A stretch of DNA of 64,000 bases. Source: DASVRZ01 sp038228695. Lineage in GTDB: Bacteria; Verrucomicrobiota; Verrucomicrobiia; Chthoniobacterales; DASVRZ01. The first letter of the stretch is position 1. Each line of letters starts with the position of its first letter. This document shows positions 1-7,943 of the stretch, piece by piece. The DNA lies in NCBI GenBank assembly GCA_038228695.1, contig JBBRPA010000010.1, positions 1 through 64,000 on the forward strand, written 5' to 3'. The position numbers were made by a program, and so were the translations under genes. The notes below the pieces were generated by a model. It worked only from the letters and a program-made list of their open reading frames with translations, had not been told where the DNA came from and searched no databases.

Positions 1-78
1 GCGACTCGTTCGCACCCGACCCAACGTATCCATTCTTAGCAACTCACTGCCAGTTCCCAACCCAGTCATAGATGTCAT
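1..78 (-). CDS. Partial N-terminus of an IS66-associated OrfA-like protein
   Basis: Twenty-six codons run from an ATG at 78 to the window edge without a stop. The peptide contains MDTLGRVRTSR, which resembles the beginning of the small helix-turn-helix accessory proteins encoded first in IS66-type elements (often a DTxGRVRT pattern followed by a region that pairs with the transposase). It starts just inside the putative element end at 139. The C-terminal part is beyond the edge, so function rests on this short similarity and the position. An upstream in-frame alternative start cannot be excluded. Confidence 0.45.
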   Translation of the reverse strand, partial: MTSMTGLGTGSELLRMDTLGRVRTSR

Positions 79-139
79 AGCGACAAACCTTATGACACTT
101 ATGATCCCGGCCGATAGAGGCACTCCGTGTGACGCTTAC
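1..139 (-). mobile_element. End of an IS66-family-like insertion sequence (rest lies left of window)
   Basis: Read on the minus strand, the sequence from position 139 starts GTAAGCGTCACACGG. IS66-family elements typically have terminal inverted repeats that begin GTAAGCG. A small reading frame follows about 60 bases in, the normal place for the first accessory gene of these elements. Outside the end, the neighbouring gene is a chemotaxis receptor start that stops matching exactly at base 140. IS66 elements duplicate 8 bp of target, so bases 140-147 (gaagaaaa) should recur at the other end outside the window. The family call is by motif only; the transposase itself is not in view. Confidence 0.5.
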
Positions 140-202
140 GAAGAAAATGCTGATCAGCATCAATTTCTGAGCCACCTTGAGATTGCGGAACCAGTTGATC
201 AT
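140..202 (-). pseudogene. N-terminal stub of a methyl-accepting chemotaxis protein, cut by the IS
   Basis: From an ATG at 202 the minus strand encodes 21 residues, MINWFRNLKVAQKLMLISIF and one more Phe. This is the typical start of a membrane chemotaxis receptor: short basic cytoplasmic tail (FRNLKVAQKL) entering the first membrane helix (LMLISIFF). The similarity stops abruptly at base 140, where the putative IS66 end begins. The remainder of the receptor should lie on the far side of the element, outside this window. The gene is most likely inactivated. The stub is short, so the identification is tentative. Confidence 0.45.
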
Positions 203-508
203 GACGAAAGGCGGCCGCACCGGGAGCCGGGAGATAACCGGAGCCAACTTTTTGGAGATGTGAGGACAAGAACTTGCACAGCTCTGGGAAAGCACGATCC
301 CTGCCAGATCATCCTTAAACACGAATTAACGGTTTAAGTTTGGTCAGAAACCTCCAAAAACCTTTATTTCCCACTTCAACCGGGCGGTTTCACTCGCAAA
401 TCTGATTTTCATCCCGACAGCGAAGTCTTTTTTCGGCGAAGGCACCGAACAACACACGCGCTGGCGCGTATAGTCCCCAGAGGGAACTTTTTCTCCTATT
501 CTCCGAGA
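203..508. other. Intergenic stretch with no convincing gene
   Basis: Between the chemotaxis receptor stub and the end of the first PEP-CTERM gene no reading frame looks coding. The stretch would contain the 5' region of the receptor gene. Near its right end it holds one copy of a 45-bp repeat (435-479), described separately. No RNA gene or confident terminator was recognised. Confidence 0.6.
435..479. repeat. 45-bp intergenic repeat, copy A, with hairpin potential
   Basis: This stretch matches 1702-1746 at 35 of 45 positions by direct comparison. Both copies lie just downstream of a PEP-CTERM gene. The centre can fold: acgcgc (455-460) pairs with gcgcgt across a two-base gap, and the equivalent hairpin is kept in copy B. 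The repeat probably duplicated with the upstream PEP-CTERM gene, or it may be a retained 3' processing or termination element. Confidence 0.5.
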
Positions 509-1432
509 TCACGAAACTTTCCGTCGACGGAGCATAGCCGCCAATCCACCAAATCCGGCAACGAGCGCGAGTCCGATCGTCGAAGGTTCCGGAGTCGCAG
601 CATAGTTGTCAAAAACCAAGACATTATTGCCTGCGTTGATGTAGGCGCCGCGCGAGTCGGTGGTGGCACTTTGGACGATCTGAGTCGCGGCCACGGAGGT
701 GATTGTTTTTGGGTCAATCGTGGAAGTGCCCGAGTAGAAATCAACAGCATTGAAATTGAGTTTGAAGTCGCCGTTGGCTTGGATATTGAGCTGCAGCTTG
801 TGAGCTGCGTTATAATTTAATTGCCCGACAGACGCGCCTCCATCGATTTGGACGTTGAAAAAGCCCCCTCCTGCGGGAGCGAAGGTAATGCCTAACTTAA
901 GCACATTTCCTGAGAAGAGGGTCCATCCAAAAGTATCCGTGTTGGACGCCGAATTGTAGGCAGTATTGGTACTGCTGAAAATTTTGAAGTCGGTGTTGAA
1001 ACTGAATTTGTCAAAGCCCGACACATCAAATGGGTGAGACAAATAAATGGTTTGAGAATGGGGGACCACTGCGCCACGACCTCCCAAACCGGCTTTATAG
1101 AAGCCACTCCCCGTATTGGGATCGAGGGCACCAATACTGTCGGCCTGGCCAATCAATTCAAACGTCGTCGCTTGGCGTGCATAATAGTTGGGAGCACCTG
1201 AATTAGGAAGATCCCCAGGAGCAACTTGGAGTAAAGGATCGCTCGAAATCCAACCGTTATAACCCGAAAGCCCCCCTTGGAGAGTAAAGCCCTGCGAGGG
1301 CTCGAAACCAGTGCTATAACCAAACTGGGCCGACACAGGCGCGACCTGAAGAAGGAGTGATGCGAATGCAGACACCGTTGCAATTACTAAGCGACTTGAA
1401 GCGTATTTTAACATAATAATTGCGTGATACAT
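509..1432 (-). CDS. PEP-CTERM sorting domain protein, paralog 1
   Basis: A 307-residue exported surface protein. An N-terminal signal peptide (hydrophobic stretch ending PVSAQF, about residues 20-36) precedes a body of roughly 240 residues with no recognised enzyme fold. The C-terminus is a classic PEP-CTERM tail: PEPSTIGL at about residue 281, a hydrophobic helix, then the basic cluster RRRK. Such tails are recognised by exosortases, and a fused exosortase gene lies at 10137-11735. Residues FKIFSST, DTFGW and QLNYNA are shared with the neighbouring paralog at 1895-2758, so the two arose by tandem duplication. An ATG at 1414 is an alternative start; AGGAG sits immediately before the ATG at 1432. 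Confidence 0.85.
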   Translation of the reverse strand: MYHAIIMLKYASSRLVIATVSAFASLLLQVAPVSAQFGYSTGFEPSQGFTLQGGLSGYNGWISSDPLLQVAPGDLPNSGAPNYYARQATTFELIGQADSIGALDPNTGSGFYKAGLGGRGAVVPHSQTIYLSHPFDVSGFDKFSFNTDFKIFSSTNTAYNSASNTDTFGWTLFSGNVLKLGITFAPAGGGFFNVQIDGGASVGQLNYNAAHKLQLNIQANGDFKLNFNAVDFYSGTSTIDPKTITSVAATQIVQSATTDSRGAYINAGNNVLVFDNYAATPEPSTIGLALVAGFGGLAAMLRRRKVS

Positions 1433-1701
1433 CTCCTGCTAAGGGCTGCTCAGGATGAGGCCATTACTAATGGCCACCGACTAGGGGTTTGCGGTAGTTG
1501 GATTGCACAGTTTAGGGAAAAGGTGCGGTTTGTGAGCCGCAGAAAGTAACAGGGGGATAATTAACTTACAGAGCTGACGACTTTTACGACTATAAATCGT
1601 CTCTCATTTAAACGACTTCGTCAACACGTATCTCTGTGCTCATACGCCGGTTGGTGCGGACGGCCCACTTTGGATGGGCGATGTTCTTAGCAAAGCTCGT
1701 T

Positions 1702-1746
1702 GGCGAGGGCGCCGACGACAACACGCGAGGGCGCGTGTACTCCCCA
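1702..1746. repeat. 45-bp intergenic repeat, copy B, with 7-bp hairpin
   Basis: Second copy of the element at 435-479. Here acacgcg (1720-1726) pairs perfectly with cgcgtgt (1731-1737) around a four-base loop. In copy A one of these pairs is lost but the core of the stem is kept. It lies downstream of paralog 2, the same relative position that copy A has to paralog 1. Confidence 0.5.
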
Positions 1747-1836
1747 AACCGCGAAGAGTCGGCGCGCCGAGTGCTTGTTTCTGGAGTCGACATGGTGGAA
1801 TTTTGGTTTCTCGTGGTTTAAGTGGAACCTTACTAA

Positions 1837-1868
1837 AACAAAAAAACGGCACCTTTTCGGGTGCCGTT
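1837..1868 (-). terminator. Rho-independent terminator of PEP-CTERM paralog 2
   Basis: On the minus strand a perfect 9-bp stem (AACGGCACC at 1868-1860 pairing with 1853-1845) with a six-base loop is followed by a T-rich run (complement of the A-run 1837-1846). It begins 27 bases after the stop of the gene at 1895-2758. Confidence 0.85.
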
Positions 1869-1894
1869 CTTCGGTACGAAACGAAATAAGGAGC

Positions 1895-2758
1895 CTACGC
1901 TGCTTTCCGGCGGCGCATCATCAAGCCAAGGCCACCGAGACCCGCGATGATGGACAGCCCAATCGTGGATGGTTCAGGGACGGCTGAATAATTGTCAAAA
2001 ACCAACTGATTATTACCGGCTTGAGTGTATGCACCTTGCCCATCGGTAAAGTTGCTCGTTACAGTCTGGACGGCTCTGACAGAAGTGATCGCTGTTGGAT
2101 TGATCGATGAAGCCGCGTAATACCACTCAGTGCCATTAAAGGTAACGTGCACATCGCCGTTAGCCATAATTCCTACGCCGATATGGTGAACCGCATTGTA
2201 ATTAAGTTGTACCAACGACGTACCACCGTCGATGCGAACATCGAAAAAGTTACCGGCAGCCGGCGTGAAGGTCACAGCCAATTTAATTGTATTGCCCGAG
2301 TAGAGGCTCCAACCAAAAGTATCCCTGTCGGTAGCAGCATTGTAGAGAGTGTCTGTGCTGCTGAAAATTTTGAAATCGGTATCAAACTGAAAAGTTGGGT
2401 AGCTCGTGACGTCAAAAGGTCGGAACAATTCGACCGTCTGAGTGCCAGGGACCGCAACTCCACGACCTCCCAAGCTAGCTTGGTAAAAACCAGTAAAACT
2501 ACCGTCGATTGGGCCGACACTGTCCGCTTGGCCAATGTTCTCAAATGTGGTGGTATCTTGAACGTGCGTAGTCACATCCGTAGTATCCCACAAGTTAAAA
2601 TCGGAAAGACCACCAGGGGGAGCGTATTCAGGCGGTTCGAAGCCGGTTTGGAAGCCAAACTGAGCAGAAGCCGTTGAGGCAGAAAGAAGTAATCCAGCAA
2701 CTCCACAGATGGAGGCGATTACCAAGTTACGAGAAAATTGTTTAAGCATAAATTTCAT
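1895..2758 (-). CDS. PEP-CTERM sorting domain protein, paralog 2
   Basis: A 287-residue exported protein. The signal peptide ends near TASAQF (about residue 33). The C-terminal sorting signal starts PEPSTIGL at about residue 261, then a glycine-rich membrane helix and RRRK. The body aligns along its whole length with the paralog at 509-1432: shared blocks include GQADS, LGGRG, TDFKIFSST, DTFGW, IDGG, QLNYNA and LVFDNY. It follows a small secreted peptide gene by 24 bases and is closed by a strong terminator, so the two probably form one transcript. No Shine-Dalgarno site is visible. An ATG three codons in (2749) is the alternative start. The role of the mature domain is unknown. Confidence 0.85.
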   Translation of the reverse strand: MKFMLKQFSRNLVIASICGVAGLLLSASTASAQFGFQTGFEPPEYAPPGGLSDFNLWDTTDVTTHVQDTTTFENIGQADSVGPIDGSFTGFYQASLGGRGVAVPGTQTVELFRPFDVTSYPTFQFDTDFKIFSSTDTLYNAATDRDTFGWSLYSGNTIKLAVTFTPAAGNFFDVRIDGGTSLVQLNYNAVHHIGVGIMANGDVHVTFNGTEWYYAASSINPTAITSVRAVQTVTSNFTDGQGAYTQAGNNQLVFDNYSAVPEPSTIGLSIIAGLGGLGLMMRRRKAA

Positions 2759-2782
2759 AATGTTTAGAGGGATGGGATATTA

Positions 2783-2947
2783 CTAAGGGGTCGGGGTAGG
2801 GGTCGCAGGGCTAGTGACCGGCGGGACGTTAGGATTTGGCGGCGGGGTGTTGATTCCACCACTACGACGAGCTGCGTAGGAGTGACCGGCTGCCAACAGT
2901 AAAACAGTGGCAATCAGGGTAAATACTAATGGTTTTAGGTTTTTCAT
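2783..2947 (-). CDS. Small secreted Pro/Thr-rich peptide
   Basis: A 54-residue product. It begins MKNLKPLVFTLIATVLLLAAG, a compact signal peptide with likely cleavage near SYAA. The mature part is only about 30 residues, opening RRSGGIN and continuing as a Pro/Thr-rich tail ending TPTPTP. A longer in-frame start at 2983 would extend into the putative promoter, so I chose 2947. It sits 24 bases upstream of PEP-CTERM paralog 2 and is probably co-transcribed. It lacks the PEP motif. It is not a recognised family; it could be a short adhesive or matrix peptide, or a translated leader. Confidence 0.55.
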   Translation of the reverse strand: MKNLKPLVFTLIATVLLLAAGHSYAARRSGGINTPPPNPNVPPVTSPATPTPTP

Positions 2948-2954
2948 ACGACGC

Positions 2955-2983
2955 AGTATTTTCCATTTCGACCGATGCGTCAA
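2955..2983 (-). promoter_or_regulatory. Candidate sigma-70 type promoter for the peptide/PEP-CTERM transcript
   Basis: On the minus strand TTGACG (2983-2978) is followed after 17 bases by AATACT (2960-2955). Transcription would begin about base 2948, right at the ATG at 2947, so the message may be leaderless. That fits the absence of a Shine-Dalgarno sequence. Confidence 0.4.
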
Positions 2984-3159
2984 CCAATAAGTTAAGAATT
3001 TGTGTTACAATACGATTGCAAATAGGCACAATTTCCGTTGTCCCGTTGAAAATGATTCACCGATTTCGCTTCCAAGCAAATTTTTCATTCAATAATCTAA
3101 TGAAACGGCCCGGTTCGCGTCTCTTTCGAGAGTTGCAACTTGTTTTGCCCTAGGACTTT

Positions 3160-5613
3160 ATGAATTCGTCTAACCTCCCTGCGCACCGACCGAATCTGTT
3201 TGGAAATCTCATGTTTGCCCTGCTCCTGACAGGGGCGGCGGCTGGAGTTTACTTCTATGGAGGACCCATCGAAGGCGCGCCCGGAATTTTTTTGGTTTTC
3301 GCAGGCACTGGCCTCCTGATCTGCCCGCCACAGAGAAAGGTCGAAGGGATTTTGTGGGTCTTTCTGGCGGGGTTGATTGGCTGCGGTGGACTATCTCTGC
3401 TTCCGCAAAGCTGGTTTTCGACTCCTAGCTGGCGGCAGGCGCTACACAACTTGCCTATCGTATTGAGTCAGCAAGTTTCGCTTGTTCCGGCGGAAACAGC
3501 CTTTTATTTGGCCATTTTTTCCATCAGCGGCCTGCTCGTCCTATTTGGTCAGGCTCATCCGTTGCGAAACCGGGTTTTGCTATTTCTCGCAACCGCCGGG
3601 GTAACAGTATGCGCGGCTTATGCGAGTCTGGCGATTTACGCGGAGCAGACCGGATGGCATTACCCTTTCGATGGCGTAGCGACCTTCGGTTTTTTTCCAA
3701 ATCGAAATCACACCGCCACGTTCCTGTTGACGGGCTGTATGCTGGCGCTCGGAATTCTGGGCGTGGTGGGCACGCAGAAAAAGTGGGGCCACGGCATTAT
3801 CGCGGCCGTGGGTCTGGCAGTTTGTGGATCTGGACTGATGATTTACTCGGCGTCACGAGGTGGGGTGATTTTGTTGATTATTGGGACTCTGATTTGGTTA
3901 CTCGGCTTGGGAAACACTCGCTGGTCGAAGCCCCTGCTAATCTCATCTGCCGGCATCTTTGCTGCGGGAATGGTGCTCTTTTTCGTGTCCAAAGGGGAGG
4001 CAAGAAATCGGTTAATCAAGCAATTTGGCTGGGAAAGTAGCGTAGTTGTTTCAGGAGGTGCAAACTCCAGTGCGCCAATTTTGGGGAATCCTGAGCCTAA
4101 TTTGGATGCCCGGATATTGATCTTTAAAGACACCCTGCGCATCATTCGTGATTACCCGTTGACGGGAGTTGGATTCGGAGGGTTTCGCGGGGCATTCCAC
4201 CAATATCGCGAGGCTTTTCAAACTTTAACGGAGAGCACTCACCCGGAGAGTGACTGGCTGATGCTGGCGGCGGAAGCGGGCATACCCACTTTGCTACTGG
4301 CGTTGGCCGGCGGTGCAGTTTTGCTTCATCGCGCGCGCTCCGAAATGGCTCATCCATATTGGCCCCTGCGCTGGGGAATCATTTCAGCAGCTCTGGTGGC
4401 GATTTTGCATGGCGCGGTAGATGTCCCGGCGCATCAGCTAAACTTAGGCTGGTGGATCATGGTTTTGGCAGCGATGGGTTTGCAAGTTCCTTCCCACGAG
4501 CCCACACACCCGCCGGTGTGGCAGCGCATGGTTTTCTGGGTAGGTGGGCTTGCGGCACTTTCGCTGGGTATCTTTCTAATTCGCGCGGAATGGTTTGGAG
4601 GAACGGCCTCCCCTCCAGAAGCAGCGAGAAAGGCCGCGAAAAGGATATTTGATCTCTCGAAAGAGGATAAGCTGGAAGAAGCCGTCGTACTTTCCACCGC
4701 TGCCATAGCACAATCCCCCATGGCGGAGGGCCTTTATTATCAAAGGGGAGTGTTACAACTGCACTTCGAGGATACGGATTCCGAGGTGGATGGTTTGTTT
4801 GCGATTCAAAGAGCGCTAAACCCGGATTGGCCTCAAGTTCCGATTCAGCAAGGGTTGGCCTGGATCAGTGTCGATCAAACTCGTGCGACCCGGTTGTGGT
4901 TGGACGCCATGGAACGAATCCGAAAAATCGATCAGGCCAATCAGCAGGGCGAAAAAGGCACGCTGGCGACACTGGAGAATCTCTTACGGCAAGGTGAGAA
5001 ATATCCACAGGTGCAGCTCGGATTATATGAAACGTCCCGAAAATCGCTTGGGCTTACGCTGGTCTGGCTGAAAACGGTTCCGGCAGAATTGGCGGCAGGG
5101 AAGTTTTCGGAAATCAGCTTGGGCGAAGCATTTCTGACGGCTCTGACACCAAGCGAGCGGAAACAATTCTTGCGCGTCTGGTATGAGAAAGGGGACCGAA
5201 CGGCGCTTTTTCAATTTGCCGCAGATCATCCCGATTGGGCGGACGCGATGTGGCCCGTGACAGTCCGTCAGATGGTGGACGCGAAGGACTTTCAAGGGGC
5301 CGTCAAAACGGTCCAGGAACATTACCAACTCGACTTGAGCCTCCCTCCGTCGGGATCGGCCAAGAAACTCACCATGCCGGATGACCGAGATAATCTGCTG
5401 GAAAATTTCAACTACTTTTGGAAGGCGGGTAACGAGATCACGGCCCGGCGGATCATTGAGGAAGCGCGGCTGAAGGCGGATAAAATAGGGCGTCCAGCGC
5501 CGGAGATTTGGAAAATCAGCGTGGGTCTGGCGATAGCGGAGGGCAAATGGGAGGTGGCGTGGAATCATCTGCAACGTTTTCTTCGTGAAACGGGGCGCGA
5601 GACGATTCCTTGA
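3160..5613 (+). CDS. O-antigen ligase/polymerase-like membrane protein with long helical C-terminal tail
   Basis: An 817-residue protein. About the first 475 residues hold many membrane helices; the loop near residue 360 carries HPESDWLMLAAEAG, the conserved signature region of the Wzy_C/O-antigen ligase family. Members join or polymerise glycan repeat units on the periplasmic side of the inner membrane. The C-terminal 330 residues are soluble, alpha-helical and TPR-like (for example AIAQSPMAEGLYYQRG), as in many Wzy_C proteins attached to exopolysaccharide loci. It opens a plus-strand series of polysaccharide export genes and diverges from the PEP-CTERM transcript. It is probably the polymerase of the exported polymer; ligase versus polymerase cannot be decided from sequence. 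Confidence 0.75.
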   Translation: MNSSNLPAHRPNLFGNLMFALLLTGAAAGVYFYGGPIEGAPGIFLVFAGTGLLICPPQRKVEGILWVFLAGLIGCGGLSLLPQSWFSTPSWRQALHNLPIVLSQQVSLVPAETAFYLAIFSISGLLVLFGQAHPLRNRVLLFLATAGVTVCAAYASLAIYAEQTGWHYPFDGVATFGFFPNRNHTATFLLTGCMLALGILGVVGTQKKWGHGIIAAVGLAVCGSGLMIYSASRGGVILLIIGTLIWLLGLGNTRWSKPLLISSAGIFAAGMVLFFVSKGEARNRLIKQFGWESSVVVSGGANSSAPILGNPEPNLDARILIFKDTLRIIRDYPLTGVGFGGFRGAFHQYREAFQTLTESTHPESDWLMLAAEAGIPTLLLALAGGAVLLHRARSEMAHPYWPLRWGIISAALVAILHGAVDVPAHQLNLGWWIMVLAAMGLQVPSHEPTHPPVWQRMVFWVGGLAALSLGIFLIRAEWFGGTASPPEAARKAAKRIFDLSKEDKLEEAVVLSTAAIAQSPMAEGLYYQRGVLQLHFEDTDSEVDGLFAIQRALNPDWPQVPIQQGLAWISVDQTRATRLWLDAMERIRKIDQANQQGEKGTLATLENLLRQGEKYPQVQLGLYETSRKSLGLTLVWLKTVPAELAAGKFSEISLGEAFLTALTPSERKQFLRVWYEKGDRTALFQFAADHPDWADAMWPVTVRQMVDAKDFQGAVKTVQEHYQLDLSLPPSGSAKKLTMPDDRDNLLENFNYFWKAGNEITARRIIEEARLKADKIGRPAPEIWKISVGLAIAEGKWEVAWNHLQRFLRETGRETIP

Positions 5614-5686
5614 TGTCTTTCGTCGCATTTTGTTTGCTTGATCTTCGGCAAACTCTCCGTGATACGTTTGCGCCCCCTTTTCTCCG

Positions 5687-7147
5687 ATGGCCGTCCGCTT
5701 TTCCCACCACCCTCTGACCGCTCTTGGACGCGGTTTGACCAGCGGCCCGTGGACGAGCCTTTTCGTAGGCGGCGTGGTCTTTTTACCGATTATGGGGTTC
5801 CATCCGGTGGGCGCACAAACCGTCTCGACGGTGCGCGAATCGGAATTCCGCTCGCGCTGGACGGATTATCAAGTGGACCGGGCGAAGGAAAAACAGAAGG
5901 AAAATGAGACGCTGACGACGGCGGATTACATCAGTAAATTCACCCAGTTCGGGCCACTGGAATTCCACGGCGGCTTATCCTCTGGTTGGGAATATTCCAA
6001 CGAGAATTATCAGATCAATTCCAATCGCCAGACGACGAGCACGAGCTTTTTCCTCGCTCCGTCGTTGCTGGCCTTTTACAAAAAAGACATCGGCACTTGG
6101 AGCTTGGACGCGCAGTATTCTGTGGGCTGGCTTTATTATTTGGACCCAAATTATGTGGGCTCGAGCGGCGACATAACCACCTCGCAAACCGCCAACCTGA
6201 GCCTCCTTCGGATGAATGACCGGGTGACCATTCGCTCGACCACCGGGGCCTCCTCGGGGACGGGTTTTGATATTGAACGCGGACAGAACACCGACCGACT
6301 TTCGGTTTCCGAGACGTTTACGGTCGAATATCAGTTAACCGACTACATGCGGACCGGGGTGAGCGGCAGTGTGAACTACGATTCCTACAGCTCGGTAGAC
6401 GGCAATGGGACTCAGGATAACGAAAACATTCGCTACTCCGGTTCGGTTTTTGTCGATAATTTCTGGACGGATAAAACGGCTTACCGCCTCGAGATTTCCA
6501 GCGGTGGGGACACGCAGAAAAACGGGGGGGTCAACGGAATTGAGCGCACCTATTCGCAGGCGGTGATTCGGGTGAATTGGGGGCCAACCTCGAAATTGGC
6601 CTTCACCGGCAGTCTTGGCGCGGGAGTGCGGGATCAAAACCAAGACTCCAACTCCAACCAGACCGGGCTGCGGACGGTTTTCTCCCTGACCACGGTTTAC
6701 ACTCCGTCGGAGAAAACTTCGGCGCGACTCTACTTCGGCGTTGAGGGCAGCGCCTCGCTACCGGAGTTCAGCCTGGCGCTGAACTGGCACCCGCGGGAAT
6801 TCACCTTTGTCGAACTGTCGATCTATCAGCAAACCGGCGTGACCAGCTTAAACACCTTTGACGAACGCCTGTCGAAAGGAGTGCTGGGTTCGTTCCGGCA
6901 GCGGCTCTTTTCCCGGCTCGACGGCAGCATCAGCGCCGGTTACGAGCAAAACGCCACGGTAATTAACGGAGATGTCGCCAACGAAGAGGACCCTTATTAC
7001 TTCCTCTCACTGGCGCTCGGCTGGAAAATAAACGATTATCTGAATTGGCAGGGAACTATTCGCACCTCCACCCGCCAGAACGTCTCTGGGATCTCAGGAA
7101 GTGGCGAACAGACCCGAGCCTCCCTGAGTTTAAGTTTGACTTTCTAG
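5687..7147 (+). CDS. Outer-membrane beta-barrel protein of the exopolysaccharide locus
   Basis: A 486-residue protein with a long N-terminal export signal (membrane stretch SLFVGGVVFLPIMG, likely cleavage after PVGAQ near residue 45). The rest is dominated by alternating hydrophobic/polar strands (for example ASLSLSLTF at the end) and finishes with phenylalanine, the outer-membrane barrel sorting signal. Exosortase-linked loci often contain an outer-membrane barrel of this size. It lies between the polymerase and the Wza-like exporter, with 33 bases to the next start, and likely helps polymer pass or anchor at the outer membrane. The exact family was not identified. Confidence 0.65.
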   Translation: MAVRFSHHPLTALGRGLTSGPWTSLFVGGVVFLPIMGFHPVGAQTVSTVRESEFRSRWTDYQVDRAKEKQKENETLTTADYISKFTQFGPLEFHGGLSSGWEYSNENYQINSNRQTTSTSFFLAPSLLAFYKKDIGTWSLDAQYSVGWLYYLDPNYVGSSGDITTSQTANLSLLRMNDRVTIRSTTGASSGTGFDIERGQNTDRLSVSETFTVEYQLTDYMRTGVSGSVNYDSYSSVDGNGTQDNENIRYSGSVFVDNFWTDKTAYRLEISSGGDTQKNGGVNGIERTYSQAVIRVNWGPTSKLAFTGSLGAGVRDQNQDSNSNQTGLRTVFSLTTVYTPSEKTSARLYFGVEGSASLPEFSLALNWHPREFTFVELSIYQQTGVTSLNTFDERLSKGVLGSFRQRLFSRLDGSISAGYEQNATVINGDVANEEDPYYFLSLALGWKINDYLNWQGTIRTSTRQNVSGISGSGEQTRASLSLSLTF

Positions 7148-7180
7148 ACACCTCCACCACTCTGCTACACCCTTTTTAAA

Positions 7181-7903
7181 ATGTTCGGACGAATTTCCCT
7201 TCTGCTTGTTTTAGCCCTCGGACTCCTGCTTTGCTCCGGGCCCGCCCCTCTCCGTGCGCAGGAAAGTAGTGCCCCTCCTCTGCAGCAACCCAACCTCCCT
7301 ACCCCAGCGCCTGCGCCGACGGAGGCTCCCACCAGCCGCACCAGCCGAGACAATGCCACTGCCACGGGCGACGACACCGGTGGTCGGGTGATCAATTCCG
7401 CTGCCAACGATTATGTCCTGACGACTGCCGATACGCTGGAGTTGTCGATTTTCCACGAGCCCGACCTGACCACACGGAGTAAAATCAGCAGCGACGGCAC
7501 GGTCCAGCTTCCGCTCATCGGGGACACCAAAGTGGCCGGCATGACTGTGCGCGACGCCCGGGAATTAATCCGCAAACGTTACGACGCTCGCTATCTCGTC
7601 AACCCGCAGGTCTATCTCAACGTCGTTGATTACGCCCAGAAGAAGTTCACCATCCTCGGCCAGGTCGCCAAGCCCGGCACCTTTGAGATTCCCGGCGGCT
7701 CTTCGCTCAGCCTCCTCGAGGCCGTAGGTATTGCAGGCGGATTTACCCGAAGCGCCGATCGCGGCAAGGTCACCATCCAGCGCACCGAGGGCACCGACCG
7801 CCAAACGATCCGGATCAACGCCAAGAAACTCTCTGGCGAGGGCGAAAATGCCTTCACGGTCCAGCCCGGCGATGTCATTACCGTGGGAGAGAGCTGGTTC
7901 TAG
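7181..7903 (+). CDS. Polysaccharide export outer-membrane protein, Wza-like
   Basis: A 240-residue secreted protein. Signal peptide about residues 1-27 (ending PLRAQ), a Pro/Thr-rich linker to about 65, then a polysaccharide export domain (YVLTTADTLELSIFHEPDL, GTVQLPLIG, MTVRDARELI) and one SLBB domain (ILGQVAKPGTFEIPGG to about residue 220). It is shorter than E. coli Wza (379 residues) and lacks the C-terminal membrane helix, as is usual for exosortase-type EPS loci. A cysteine in the signal region (LLLC) is not a good lipobox. Together with the Wzc-like kinase 40 bases downstream it should form the transenvelope export channel. Confidence 0.85.
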   Translation: MFGRISLLLVLALGLLLCSGPAPLRAQESSAPPLQQPNLPTPAPAPTEAPTSRTSRDNATATGDDTGGRVINSAANDYVLTTADTLELSIFHEPDLTTRSKISSDGTVQLPLIGDTKVAGMTVRDARELIRKRYDARYLVNPQVYLNVVDYAQKKFTILGQVAKPGTFEIPGGSSLSLLEAVGIAGGFTRSADRGKVTIQRTEGTDRQTIRINAKKLSGEGENAFTVQPGDVITVGESWF

Positions 7904-7943
7904 GCAACGACCAAAATCCGAGCTAAAATATAACGATCGTGCT

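Larger units (their letters stand above)
1433..1894. other. Intergenic region between the two PEP-CTERM paralogs
   Basis: No credible gene is present. The region carries the terminator of the upstream paralog (1837-1868), the second copy of the 45-bp repeat (1702-1746) and, nearer 1560-1630, an AT-richer stretch with repeated CGAC/GTCG words that probably includes the promoter of paralog 1. I could not assign a -10/-35 pair with confidence. Confidence 0.55.

Noticed and set aside
471..495. Terminator on the plus strand (AGTCCCC...GGGAACT then T-run)
   Set aside because: The stem has a mismatch and there is no plus-strand gene upstream that it could end.
2147..2677. 176-codon plus-strand frame
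   Set aside because: It is antisense to PEP-CTERM paralog 2 and has no features of its own.
7731..7943. N-terminal extension of the Wzc-like kinase
   Set aside because: This part overlaps the Wza-like gene in another frame; the Wzz domain begins normally after the ATG at 7944.
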